Below, in pieces: positions 51,252 through 59,344 of a DNA stretch of 64,000 nt. The stretch's first letter is position 1. Each line of letters begins with the position of its first letter. Under the pieces are notes generated by a model that saw only the letters and a list, made by a program, of their open reading frames with translations, was not told where the DNA came from and made no database searches. The stretch covers positions 62,001 through 126,000 of the forward strand of contig NZ_JAFMYV010000016.1 of NCBI RefSeq assembly GCF_017353185.1. Reading direction: 5' to 3'. The stretch comes from Fibrella rubiginis. Its GTDB lineage: Bacteria; Bacteroidota; Bacteroidia; Cytophagales; Spirosomataceae. The translations under genes and the position numbers were made by a program.

Positions 51252-52679
51252 ATGAATCTAGTACAAACCATATCGCTCGGCCTGCTTGGCACCACCCTCG
51301 CGCTGGCGCACGGCCTGTCTGGCCCTGCAAAGCCCGGCTCGGCCGTGTTTGTGAGAAAACCCGCCCAGGTCGATACGTCGGCAGAGGGTGTGCTGCTCAA
51401 CAAGATCATCGCCAAAGTGGATAACTACTATGTGCTGAAATCGGACCTCGACGAATCGATGCAGCAGTATGCGGGTAGTGGTCAGAAGGCCCCGAAAGAC
51501 TGCCAGTTGCTGGAAAGCCTGGTGATCAGCAAGATGATGCTCGCCAAAGCAGAAATTGACTCGATTGTAGTGCCCGAAAAAGACATCGACGGCCAGCTCG
51601 ACAGCCGGATGTCCTACATGGTGCAGCAGTATGGCTCGGAGAAAAACATTGTCGAGCAGTTTGGCAAGAGCCTGGAGATGCTGAAAAGTGAGGTACGTTC
51701 GCAGGTGAAGGACCAGCTTGTGACGCGTGAGATGCAGCGCAAGATCACCGAAAAAACGAAGGTGACGCCCCGCGACGTGCTCAAGTTTTATAACAGCATC
51801 CCGCGCGACAGCCTGCCCTACATGCCTGCTGAGGTTGAAATTGCGCAGATCGTACGTTTCGCCAAAGTGACCAGGGCGCAGAAAGAAACATTGCGGCAGC
51901 GGCTCATCACCCTCCGCGACAGCATTGCAAAGGGCGCTGATTTTGCGGCTGTGGCCAAAGCCAATTCCGAAGATGTTGGTTCGGCACCAAACGGGGGTGA
52001 CCTGGGCTACGCTAAGCGCGGCATGATGGTGGCACCTTTTGAAGGAGCCGCCCTGAAGCTAAAACCCGGCGAAATGTCAGACATTGTAGAGTCTGATTTT
52101 GGTTTCCACCTGATTCAGTTGATCGAAACGCGCGGTGCCGAATACCATGCCCGCCATATCCTGCTCCGCCCCGAATATGCCCGCCTCGACGTAACCGACG
52201 CTACGCATTTCCTGGACAGCCTGCGCAACCTGATTGTGATTGACAGCCTGAAGTTTGAAAAAGCGGCCAAACTGTATTCTGAAGATAAAGCCACTGCCGA
52301 TGCCGGTGGCCTGCTCCGCGACCCGCAGTCGGGCAGCAGCCGACTGGCCATGGATGGGACAATGGATTATGCCCTCTTCTCAACGCTGGACACGATGACG
52401 GTCGGGAAAATGACGCCAGTGTTACCGTATCGTTCCGACGATGGCAAAACCGGAGTACGGATTTTGTACTACCGCACCAAAGTGGACCCCCACACGGCCG
52501 ACTATAAGCTCGACTTTGAAAAGCTGCAGAACATTGTCCTGCAAAACAAAAAGAACCGGGCCATCGATGAGTGGTTCCGCAAATCGGTCAGCGACGTGTA
52601 TATTACCGTCGAGCCTGAATACAGCGGCTGCAAAATTTTTGGCACTACCCAGGCGGGCGGGGCGCAAGCGTCAAACTGA
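51252..52679 (+). CDS. SurA-like periplasmic peptidyl-prolyl isomerase
   Basis: The 475-residue protein has a signal peptide (MNLVQTISLGLLGTTLALAH), a SurA-type N-terminal chaperone domain (NKIIAKVDNYYVLKSDLDES, about 50-190) and two parvulin domains (about 195-300, ending ESDFGFHLIQLIETRG, and 305-420, starting ARHILLRPEYAR). It should help fold outer-membrane proteins in the periplasm. It follows the larger foldase gene by 35 bases, very likely in one operon. The stop codon is directly followed by a heptad-type inverted repeat. Confidence 0.9.
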   Translation: MNLVQTISLGLLGTTLALAHGLSGPAKPGSAVFVRKPAQVDTSAEGVLLNKIIAKVDNYYVLKSDLDESMQQYAGSGQKAPKDCQLLESLVISKMMLAKAEIDSIVVPEKDIDGQLDSRMSYMVQQYGSEKNIVEQFGKSLEMLKSEVRSQVKDQLVTREMQRKITEKTKVTPRDVLKFYNSIPRDSLPYMPAEVEIAQIVRFAKVTRAQKETLRQRLITLRDSIAKGADFAAVAKANSEDVGSAPNGGDLGYAKRGMMVAPFEGAALKLKPGEMSDIVESDFGFHLIQLIETRGAEYHARHILLRPEYARLDVTDATHFLDSLRNLIVIDSLKFEKAAKLYSEDKATADAGGLLRDPQSGSSRLAMDGTMDYALFSTLDTMTVGKMTPVLPYRSDDGKTGVRILYYRTKVDPHTADYKLDFEKLQNIVLQNKKNRAIDEWFRKSVSDVYITVEPEYSGCKIFGTTQAGGAQASN

Positions 52680-52810
52680 GTTCAACGTTTAAAGTCCAAC
52701 GTTCAATGTTGCCAACGGTATCAGGTACCCCAACAACATTAACGCACAGCTTAACCTCGTAGCGGCGTTTGGACTTTAAACGTTGAACATTAAACTTCAA
52801 ACTCTAAACC
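52680..52810. repeat. Heptad-based inverted repeat (TTGRACN/TTAAACN units)
   Basis: Left block 52680-52700 pairs with 52767-52788 over 21 bases with one extra T. Left units are ttcaacg, tttaaag, tccaacg, ttcaatg. Right units are ttggact, ttaaacg, ttgaaca, ttaaact, tcaaact, ctaaacc, in exact 7-bp phase to 52810. The unit is the same as at 4289-4337. It lies between the SurA-like gene and moxR, both on the plus strand, and ends 10 bases before the GTG start of moxR. Confidence 0.85.
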
Positions 52811-52819
52811 CTTTTCCTA

Positions 52820-53782
52820 GTGCCTTACTCATCGGATGTAGCTGCGGCGGAAGCCCTGAAAGAGTCGTACGAAAAATTACGGGCCGAAATTGGCAAGGTC
52901 ATCATTGGTCAGGACGAAACGGTCCGGCTGCTGCTGACGGCCATTTTCTGTCAGGGACACTGCCTGCTCGTGGGCGTACCTGGCCTGGCCAAAACGCTGT
53001 TGATTCAAACCATTGCGGGCGCGCTGGACCTTGATTTTAACCGTATTCAGTTCACGCCTGACCTGATGCCTTCCGACATTCTGGGATCGGAAACGCTGGA
53101 TCAGTCGCGGAATTTTAAGTTTATCAAAGGCCCCATTTTCGCCAATATCATCCTGGCCGATGAGATCAACCGGACGCCGCCCAAAACACAGTCGGCACTC
53201 CTAGAAGCCATGCAGGAATATAAGGTGACCATTGCCGGCGAAAACTACAGCCTGGGTCGCCCGTTTTTTGTACTGGCTACGCAGAACCCCATTGAACAGG
53301 AAGGTACCTACCCCCTGCCCGAAGCCCAACTAGACCGATTCATGTTCAATATCTGGCTCGACTACCCCTCGTTTGAGTCGGAACTGGCTATCGTGAAAAG
53401 CACCACCTCCGACGAGAAGTATCAGGTAAAGCAGGTTATTTCCGGCGAGCAGATTCTGGAGTTTCAGCACCTGGTACGGCGTGTTCCCGTGGCCGATAAC
53501 GTAATCGATTACGCCGTGCGACTGGTGCATAAAACGCGCCCCAACACCACGATGGCCGCTAACGAGACGAATCAGTATATTGAGTGGGGCGCTGGCCCGC
53601 GGGCCTCGCAGGCGCTGATTCTGGCCGCCAAATGCAATGCTCTCCTCAACGGCAAATACTCGCCGGATATTGAAGACGTTCGCGCCGTGGCCCTGCCCAT
53701 TCTCCGTCACCGCATGGTGCGCAACTTCAAAGCCGAAGCCGAAGGTATCACGGTCGAGACGCTCGTGAAGAAATTGATGTAA
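52820..53782 (+). CDS. MoxR-family AAA+ ATPase
   Basis: The 320-residue AAA+ protein shows Walker A GVPGLAKT (about residue 53), Walker B IILADEINRTPPKTQSALLE (about 112), sensor 1 LATQNPIEQEGTYPLPEAQL and sensor 2 GASPRASQ-type AGPRASQALILAAK. MoxR ATPases act with VWA-domain proteins as chaperones in protein maturation or envelope stress; no VWA gene is in the window. The start is a GTG at 52820. It is preceded by heptad repeats and ends at a perfect hairpin. Confidence 0.93.
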   Translation: MPYSSDVAAAEALKESYEKLRAEIGKVIIGQDETVRLLLTAIFCQGHCLLVGVPGLAKTLLIQTIAGALDLDFNRIQFTPDLMPSDILGSETLDQSRNFKFIKGPIFANIILADEINRTPPKTQSALLEAMQEYKVTIAGENYSLGRPFFVLATQNPIEQEGTYPLPEAQLDRFMFNIWLDYPSFESELAIVKSTTSDEKYQVKQVISGEQILEFQHLVRRVPVADNVIDYAVRLVHKTRPNTTMAANETNQYIEWGAGPRASQALILAAKCNALLNGKYSPDIEDVRAVALPILRHRMVRNFKAEAEGITVETLVKKLM

Positions 53783-53787
53783 TCATC

Positions 53788-53870
53788 ATCCTACATAAAC
53801 AAGCGTGAAGCGTGCTTTGCAAGGGTGTATACCGTATGCAAAGCACGCTTCACGCTTGTTTATGTAGGAT
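53788..53870. terminator. Perfect 34-bp-arm hairpin between convergent genes
   Basis: Arms 53788-53821 and 53837-53870 are exact reverse complements around a 15-base loop. It fills the gap between moxR and the nucleotidyltransferase gene, overlapping the stop codon of the latter by one base. Probably a bidirectional terminator, although without a T run. Confidence 0.75.
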
Positions 53871-54463
53871 TATTTCTTTTCCAGCGCCTCAACCTGCGGC
53901 CATAAGTCCAGATCAATGGCGGCCAGTTCAAAACCGACTTCGGCGAGATCGTCCTTATGCCTGATAAGCACCCATTTAGGTGCTTTGTCGCCGGTGAGTG
54001 CAGCCAGTGGTTCGGCATAGCGACGGGCAAATAAGGCGGGCATATGCACCTGATCGGCGTAGCGGGTGGCTACCATCCCCTTGTCGGTTTCTGTTTGCGT
54101 AACCACCAGTTGCTGAAGTAACGCTGCCGAAACATAGGGCTGGTCGCAGGGCATGATAATAAACTTGTCAATGCGCGGTTCCATTAGAAACAACCCCGCC
54201 AGTCCAATCTTCACCGACGAGGCAATGCCATCTGTATGAGTTGGGTTGTCGATCAGCGTCACGGCCAGCCCGTCGAGTTCGGGGGCTACCAGGTCGCGGC
54301 GGTCACCAAGCACCACCACCACCGGCCCGCCCAGGTTAGCTGCCAGGGCCACCTCCGCCGCATGACGTACGAGCGACGTGCCATTGATACTCAGCAATTG
54401 CTTGCTAATGCCACCAAACCGTTTCGACGAGCCCGCCGCAAGAACTATAATACCTGTGAGCAA
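53870..54463 (-). CDS. MobA/MocA-like nucleotidyltransferase
   Basis: The 197-residue protein has the NTP-transferase Rossmann-like fold with the signature IIVLAAGSSKRFGGISKQLL at the N-terminus, the metal-site PCDQPYVSAALL (about 107) and a NPTHTDGIASSVKIGL segment. It is closest in style to MocA, which transfers CMP or GMP to molybdenum cofactor. No other molybdenum cofactor or molybdoenzyme genes are in the window, so another nucleotidyl acceptor is possible. Cytoplasmic. It lies downstream of truA on the same strand, 67 bases away. Confidence 0.85.
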   Translation of the reverse strand: MLTGIIVLAAGSSKRFGGISKQLLSINGTSLVRHAAEVALAANLGGPVVVVLGDRRDLVAPELDGLAVTLIDNPTHTDGIASSVKIGLAGLFLMEPRIDKFIIMPCDQPYVSAALLQQLVVTQTETDKGMVATRYADQVHMPALFARRYAEPLAALTGDKAPKWVLIRHKDDLAEVGFELAAIDLDLWPQVEALEKK

Positions 54464-54530
54464 AATGAGTGTACTGTTTAAAGTCTAAAGCAACCACAAG
54501 GAAGCAGCCTTAACCGTCTGGCCTTGACCA

Positions 54531-55301
54531 TCAGACAGTGGACGTTGAACTACCCTCAAGCAATCCGTCAGGGTAACTTACTTCAGTTAAAAAAAGGCCA
54601 CTGGCCGGTACGGCCCGGCTGGCGGCGGTCCGGTCTTCGGCACGAATGACGTCCACAAACTGGTCGACGGTCATTCGGCCCTGCCCCACGTCGAGCAGGG
54701 TACCCACCAGACAACGTACCATGCCGTAGAGAAACCGGTCGGCTTTAATATGGAAAACGAGTTCATCGGCGCGTTGTTCCCATTCGGCCCGCATGATTCG
54801 GCAATGGTAATGATTCACGTTGGTACGCACCTTACTAAAACTGCGGAAATTACTGTGTTCCAACAGTTTCGCGGCGGCAGCATTCATCAGCGCAACATCG
54901 AGTTCAGGCCGAAAAATATAGCTCAGGCCAGCTAGAAACGGGCTTTTCTGCCGCCTGATGTGGTACTGATAATACCGCGCTGTGGCCGAAAAACGGGCGT
55001 GGGTGGTGGCTTCAACGGGAAAAATATGGTGAATGGCAATGCCATCAGGCAGCATGTTGTTGAGCGAATAAACCAGCATGTCTATCTCCGGCAACTCGCC
55101 CTCCGTATCAAAATGGGCAAACTGCTGCGACGCATGAACGCCCGCGTCGGTCCGGCCACTGCCCGTCACGTAAATCGGTCGGCTAAGGCGCTGGGTTAGG
55201 GTTTCGTCGAGCACCTGCTGCACACTGATGCCGTTGGGCTGTATCTGCCACCCGTGAAAATCGGTTCCCTTATAGCTCAGTTCAATGAAATAACGCTGCA
55301 T
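54531..55301 (-). CDS. truA: tRNA pseudouridine synthase A
   Basis: TruA makes pseudouridine at positions 38-40 of tRNA anticodon arms. The 256-residue protein has the catalytic Asp in TGSGRTDAGVHASQQ (about residue 51), preceded by YKGTDFHGWQIQPNG and followed by RYYQYHIRRQKSPF and FLYGMVRCLVGTLLDVG, all typical. It lies 12 bases after purL on the same strand and is probably co-transcribed with it. Confidence 0.96.
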   Translation of the reverse strand: MQRYFIELSYKGTDFHGWQIQPNGISVQQVLDETLTQRLSRPIYVTGSGRTDAGVHASQQFAHFDTEGELPEIDMLVYSLNNMLPDGIAIHHIFPVEATTHARFSATARYYQYHIRRQKSPFLAGLSYIFRPELDVALMNAAAAKLLEHSNFRSFSKVRTNVNHYHCRIMRAEWEQRADELVFHIKADRFLYGMVRCLVGTLLDVGQGRMTVDQFVDVIRAEDRTAASRAVPASGLFLTEVSYPDGLLEGSSTSTV

Positions 55302-55313
55302 TTGTGTAGGCTG

Positions 55314-57572
55314 TTAAGCCATAATCTCACCCAATGCATTATTATACAACGACGTAGCCGTATCCGACGCGATTACGACCTGCCCATCTACAACATAATC
55401 GCTGGCAGTAACACTACCAATCTGGCTGTACGACACATGGGCTTTCTGCATGAACTGCTCGAAACCAGCCTGTTGCTCTGCCGAAACAGACACGATTACG
55501 CGGCTCTGGCTTTCGCCGAAGAGGTAAGCATCCCTGCGGTATTCCCCATCGGTGTTGATGGCAAAACCCCTACCGCCTGCCATTGCTGATTCAGCCACAG
55601 CCACAAACAGGCCACCGTCGGAGATGTCATGGGCTGACCGGATAAGCTTCTTCGTAATCAACTGCTTTACAATGGTTTGCACAGCTAGTTCCTGCTCCAT
55701 ATCAAACGCCGGGGCGGGCGACGCCTTCACCTTCCGGTACGAATACAGGTATTCTGACGAGGCAACGTCGTTCTGCGGTGAGCCGATCAGATAAATGGTG
55801 TCCCCTTCGTTCTGGAAGTTCAGCGTCATTCGGTTGTCAGGGTTTTCCATCAAACCGAGCATACCGATGGTCGGCGTGGGGAATACCGGTCCATCGTCCG
55901 ACGATTGGTTGTAGAAGCTCACGTTACCACCCGTGACGGGGGTGGCAAAGCGCGCACAGGCTTCACCCATGCCTTTAACGGCCTCCACAAAATGCCAGTA
56001 CACTTCGGGCACGTAGGGGTTACCGAAGTTCAGGTTGTTGGTTACGGCCAGCGGTTCGCCGCCGGTACAGACAATGTTGCGGGCGGCTTCGGCCACGGCA
56101 ATCTGCGCCCCCGTAAACGGATTCGCGTTCACATAGCGGCTGTTGCAGTCGACGGTGATCACGATGGATTTGTCTGTCTTCGGGATGCCGGCGCCCTTCA
56201 CGCGCACCACGGCGGCATCAGACGGGGCGTTGGTGCTGCGGTTGGCCGTGCCCACCATCGAGTCGTACTGCTCATAGACCCACCGCCGCGAACAGATATT
56301 GGGGTGGCTAAGCAAATGCCGCGCCACGTCGCCGAGGTCAGCGGGCGTTACGTCGGGCACGGTGTTGATGCGGAATTTGGCGAACTCCTTGATGTAAGCC
56401 GGTTCCTTGTAGTCACGGCGGTATTGGGGAGCGCCGCCACCCAGCACCAGGTCATGCGCGGGTACATCGGCCACAAGCTGACCGTAGCGGTAGAAGTGCA
56501 GCCGACCCATGCCGTCGGCGGGGGCGGCCGTCACCTCGCCAATCTGGGCGCAGTGCAGATCCCACTTGTCGAAAATGCCCTGAATGATGCCCTCTTTGCC
56601 CTTCTCGATCACCACCAGCATCCGCTCCTGCGACTCCGACAGCAGGATTTCGAATGGAGCCATGTTGGGTTGACGGGTGGGTACTTTGTCGAGGTCGATG
56701 ACCATACCGTGTTCGCCCTTCGCGCTCATTTCCGACGTCGAGCAGATAATGCCTGCCGCGCCCATGTCCTGAATACCGATCACATAGCCCGTGGCGATGA
56801 TTTCCAGCGTGGCTTCGAGCAGAAGTTTTTCCATGAACGGATCGCCCACCTGCACCGCCGGGAGTTTGTCGGTCGAGGCCGCCGAAATATCTTCCGAGGC
56901 AAACGTGGCCCCGTGAATACCGTCTTTGCCTGTGGCCGACCCAACAATAAACACCGGATTACCCACGCCATACGACGTTGCCTTGGCTACTTTGCCAATC
57001 TCTACGATGCCCGCCGAGAAGGCGTTCACCAACGGGTTAGTGTTGTAGCACTCGTCGAAATAGATTTCGCCGCCCACCGTCGGAATACCGAAGGCATTGC
57101 CGTAATCGCCGATGCCCTTGGTCACGCCGCGCAGTAGCCGACGGGTCTTGGGCAGGCTGAGATCGCCGAACCGGAGCGAGTTAAGCTGCGCAATGGGCCG
57201 GGCACCCATCGTGAAAATATCGCGGTTGATGCCGCCCACACCCGTTGCTGCGCCCTGATAGGGTTCCAGTGCCGAGGGGTGGTTGTGCGATTCGATCTTG
57301 AACGAGCAGGCCAGCCCATCGCCAATGTCGACCAGTCCGGCGTTTTCTTCACCCGCTTTGGCCAGCATCCGGTCTGAGTCGCGGGGGAGGGTTTTAAGCC
57401 AGATGATGGAGTTCTTGTAGGAACAGTGTTCCGACCACATCACCGAAAAGATGCTCAGTTCGGTGAAGTTGGGCTGACGGCCCAGGATGGTCACGATACG
57501 GTCGAATTCGTCGGGCAGCACACCCAGTTTGCGGGCGGTTTCTACGGTGGGCAGGGGATCGAGGAGTTCCAA
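55314..57572 (-). CDS. purL: Phosphoribosylformylglycinamidine synthase, PurL subunit
   Basis: This is the ATP-dependent synthetase subunit of step 4 of purine synthesis, of the small (about 750-residue) type that works with separate PurQ and PurS. Motifs are ELSIFSVMWSEHCSYKNS (about 40), ESHNHPSALEPYQGAATGVG (about 93), IQDMGAAGIICSTSEMSAKG and the C-terminal ISDGGLFVAVAESAMAGG. The start must be the TTG at 57572: there is no ATG or GTG between the in-frame stop further upstream and the first conserved residues. truA follows closely. Neither purQ nor purS is in the window. Confidence 0.95.
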   Translation of the reverse strand: MELLDPLPTVETARKLGVLPDEFDRIVTILGRQPNFTELSIFSVMWSEHCSYKNSIIWLKTLPRDSDRMLAKAGEENAGLVDIGDGLACSFKIESHNHPSALEPYQGAATGVGGINRDIFTMGARPIAQLNSLRFGDLSLPKTRRLLRGVTKGIGDYGNAFGIPTVGGEIYFDECYNTNPLVNAFSAGIVEIGKVAKATSYGVGNPVFIVGSATGKDGIHGATFASEDISAASTDKLPAVQVGDPFMEKLLLEATLEIIATGYVIGIQDMGAAGIICSTSEMSAKGEHGMVIDLDKVPTRQPNMAPFEILLSESQERMLVVIEKGKEGIIQGIFDKWDLHCAQIGEVTAAPADGMGRLHFYRYGQLVADVPAHDLVLGGGAPQYRRDYKEPAYIKEFAKFRINTVPDVTPADLGDVARHLLSHPNICSRRWVYEQYDSMVGTANRSTNAPSDAAVVRVKGAGIPKTDKSIVITVDCNSRYVNANPFTGAQIAVAEAARNIVCTGGEPLAVTNNLNFGNPYVPEVYWHFVEAVKGMGEACARFATPVTGGNVSFYNQSSDDGPVFPTPTIGMLGLMENPDNRMTLNFQNEGDTIYLIGSPQNDVASSEYLYSYRKVKASPAPAFDMEQELAVQTIVKQLITKKLIRSAHDISDGGLFVAVAESAMAGGRGFAINTDGEYRRDAYLFGESQSRVIVSVSAEQQAGFEQFMQKAHVSYSQIGSVTASDYVVDGQVVIASDTATSLYNNALGEIMA

Positions 57573-57763
57573 GAGTACAGAATTGGGGAGTATACGAAGC
57601 CGGAAGATAACCCCGCTGACCCATTCGTAATCAATTGTTTACGCAGGCAGCGGGTCTGTTTTCGAGCGCAAAAATACGGTTTTCAGCCCGTTTCGGGCCA
57701 TTTTTTCCCGAATAGGCTTGACAATTGTCAGAAATCGGCCTACTTTTGCATCATCAATCACCC

Positions 57764-57848
57764 AGAGAGATGGCAGAGTGGTCGATTGCGGCGGTCTTGA
57801 AAACCGCTGACTGTAACAGGTCCGGGGGTTCGAATCCCTCTCTCTCTG
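57764..57848 (+). tRNA. tRNA-Ser(TGA)
   Basis: A complete 85-base cloverleaf: acceptor stem AGAGAGA (57764-57770) with TCTCTCT (57841-57847), discriminator G at 57848 as needed for serine, anticodon stem 57791-57795/57803-57807 with anticodon TGA at 57798-57800. It also has a long variable arm typical of class II tRNAs and a T loop TTCGAAT. CCA is not encoded in full (GCCCC follows). Confidence 0.97.
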
Positions 57849-57852
57849 CCCC

Positions 57853-57888
57853 AGCCCCGCTAACCCTGTTGGCGGGGCTTTTTTTTGT
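57853..57888 (+). terminator. Terminator after tRNA-Ser, first of three related copies
   Basis: A 12-bp stem (57853-57864 with 57868-57879) is followed by a run of T. Closely related hairpins recur at 58557-58590 and 59281-59314, one after each toxin unit. Confidence 0.88.
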
Positions 57889-57914
57889 ATATTTAAGCCA
57901 CCAATACAATTGAT

Positions 57915-58106
57915 ATGGCCACGACAAAGAAGGCGCACAAGAAGCCTTTGGTTGTAACGCTTCTCAACGCAAAAGGCGAACCCATTCAGGGCATTATTCC
58001 CGGTGGCGAACTACCTGTCAAAGATCCTTTTCGCGAAATAGCAGGCGAGCTAAGCAAGCACAGCCGGTTAGTTCCCTCAGCAGTACCCTACGATGGCCGA
58101 TCATAA
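57915..58106 (+). CDS. Putative antitoxin of a PIN-domain toxin-antitoxin module (copy 1)
   Basis: The 63-residue protein starts MATTKKAHKKPLVVTLLNAK. It lies directly before, and overlaps by 14 bases, a PIN-domain gene, the usual arrangement of VapB/VapC-type modules. No known DNA-binding fold is obvious; the N-terminal half is conserved with copy 2 (58618-58800) while the C-terminal half differs, as expected if that half is toxin-specific. The antitoxin role rests on position. Confidence 0.7.
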   Translation: MATTKKAHKKPLVVTLLNAKGEPIQGIIPGGELPVKDPFREIAGELSKHSRLVPSAVPYDGRS

Positions 58107-58542
58107 ATCTGCCTTATTACTCGATACAGGATTGCTGAGCCGCTATTTTCTGGGTCAACCTATGTTTTCAGAAGCTTACGATGAGGCTATGCAACAACAT
58201 AGCCCTGTTATAAGCACTGCCGTTTTCATAGAACTGCAACATTGGCTGGTGCTTCAGCGGGGACTAAAAGAGCCTATTTCTAGGTCAGAATATGATCGCC
58301 ACAGACACCGTTTAGACAAGGCAATTGTATTAAACAATGATGGTGTAAGCTACGAGGCTATGCAAATCGCCCGACGATGGCCCGACACGGGTGTAGGAGA
58401 TTGTTACACGATTGCTACAGCCCTGGTATTTGATGTGCCAATTTTCACGTTGAACCCAAAGCATTTTGAGCGGGTAACAGGCGTAACACTGTATAAAACT
58501 GAAAACTATCCACTATTGCTCGATAATGTTCGACGGTACTAA
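58093..58542 (+). CDS. PIN-domain toxin (VapC-like), copy 1, intact
   Basis: The 149-residue protein has the PIN nuclease acidic residues: Asp11 in LLLDTGLLSRY, Glu in ISTAVFIELQHWL, Asp in TGVGDCYTIATAL (about 112) and the Asn/Lys/His-containing FTLNPKHFERV. VapC toxins cut tRNA or rRNA and stop growth when the antitoxin is lost. It overlaps the upstream small gene. Local G+C is lower than in neighbouring genes (43% in 58141-58200 by my count), which fits acquired DNA next to a tRNA gene. Confidence 0.85.
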   Translation: MADHKSALLLDTGLLSRYFLGQPMFSEAYDEAMQQHSPVISTAVFIELQHWLVLQRGLKEPISRSEYDRHRHRLDKAIVLNNDGVSYEAMQIARRWPDTGVGDCYTIATALVFDVPIFTLNPKHFERVTGVTLYKTENYPLLLDNVRRY

Positions 58543-58556
58543 CGAACGGTTTTCCT

Positions 58557-58590
58557 AACCCCGCTAACCCTATTGGCGGGGCTTTTTTTG
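58557..58590 (+). terminator. Terminator after toxin copy 1, second related copy
   Basis: The stem and T run are nearly the same sequence as at 57853-57888, with a few substitutions. The bases after it up to the ATG at 58618 are also nearly identical to those before 57915. Confidence 0.85.
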
Positions 58591-58617
58591 TATATTTAAG
58601 CCACCAAGACAATTGAT

Positions 58618-58800
58618 ATGGCCACGACAAAGAAGGCGCACAGAAAGCCGTTGGTTGTAACGCTTCTCAACGCAAAAGGCGAACCCATTCAGGGCATTAT
58701 TTTGGCGGGCAAACTGCCTGATGAAGACCCGACCCTAATTTTAGCGCGTGAAATGGGCGATAAATACAAAGCATTAGAACCAACTCCAATAGCTAAATGA
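58618..58800 (+). CDS. Putative antitoxin, copy 2
   Basis: The 60-residue protein shares its first 28 residues with the copy 1 antitoxin with a single change (K9R), then diverges completely. Its stop overlaps the ATG of the broken toxin copy 2 by four bases. The conserved 5' half and diverged 3' half fit a tandem duplication followed by replacement, or recombination with another module of the same family. Confidence 0.68.
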   Translation: MATTKKAHRKPLVVTLLNAKGEPIQGIILAGKLPDEDPTLILAREMGDKYKALEPTPIAK

Positions 58801-59255
58801 CGGCAAATCTGTTGCCGCCAATTCTTTGTAATTCGGGTTTATTGAGCCGGGTTATCAGCAGGAAGCAACCTTTCCTGGAGGCTTATCTAACCATTACTAC
58901 AGTTTATCAGCCTGTCATCAGCACGGCTATTTACATTGAGCTTCAGCATTGGCTGCTATTATAACGCGGTCTTCGCCAAGACCCCATCAGCCGGACTGAC
59001 TATGATCAATTCAGAAAAGTCCTTGACTCATATCTAATCTTAAACAGCGACAGCGTCAGTGAGCAGGCAATCCGTATTGCACAACGTTGGCCCGATACAG
59101 GTGTGGGAGATTGTTACACAGTTGCTACAGCACTTGTTTTTGACGTGCCTGTTTTCACGCTTAATCCTAAGCATTTTGAACGAGTAGCGGGGATTAGGCT
59201 TTATAAGCCAGACAATTATGCAGCGCTCCTCCATAGTGTTCACCGAAACGTTTAG
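58797..59255 (+). pseudogene. PIN-domain toxin copy 2, inactivated
   Basis: Reading from the ATG at 58797, the frame matches toxin copy 1 along its length (for example TGVGDCYTVATALVFDVPVF) to a stop at 59253-59255. Codon 56 is TAA (58962-58964) where copy 1 has a Gln codon; a single C to T change explains it. The first active-site Asp (LLLDTGLLS in copy 1) is Asn here (ILCNSGLLS). So the toxin is dead twice over while its antitoxin frame is intact. Confidence 0.88.
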
Positions 59256-59280
59256 GCCTTTCCTGTCTCACGGTTTTCCT

Positions 59281-59314
59281 AGCCCCGCTGACCTTGTTGG
59301 TGGGGCTTTTTTTG
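59281..59314 (+). terminator. Terminator after toxin copy 2, third related copy
   Basis: Stem 59281-59307 followed by seven T; the sequence is a diverged copy of the hairpins at 57853 and 58557. It closes the accessory block next to tRNA-Ser. Confidence 0.85.
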
Positions 59315-59344
59315 TGGTAATTCAACAAAAATTACTTTTTTTAA

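Noticed and set aside
55905..57137. 410-codon plus-strand open frame inside purL
   Set aside because: Antisense shadow of purL, low-complexity His/Val/Gly-rich translation without start signals.
57764..59314. Integrated mobile island at tRNA-Ser
   Set aside because: No integrase gene and no duplicated tRNA 3' end was found downstream. The block is better explained as a tandem toxin-antitoxin cassette.
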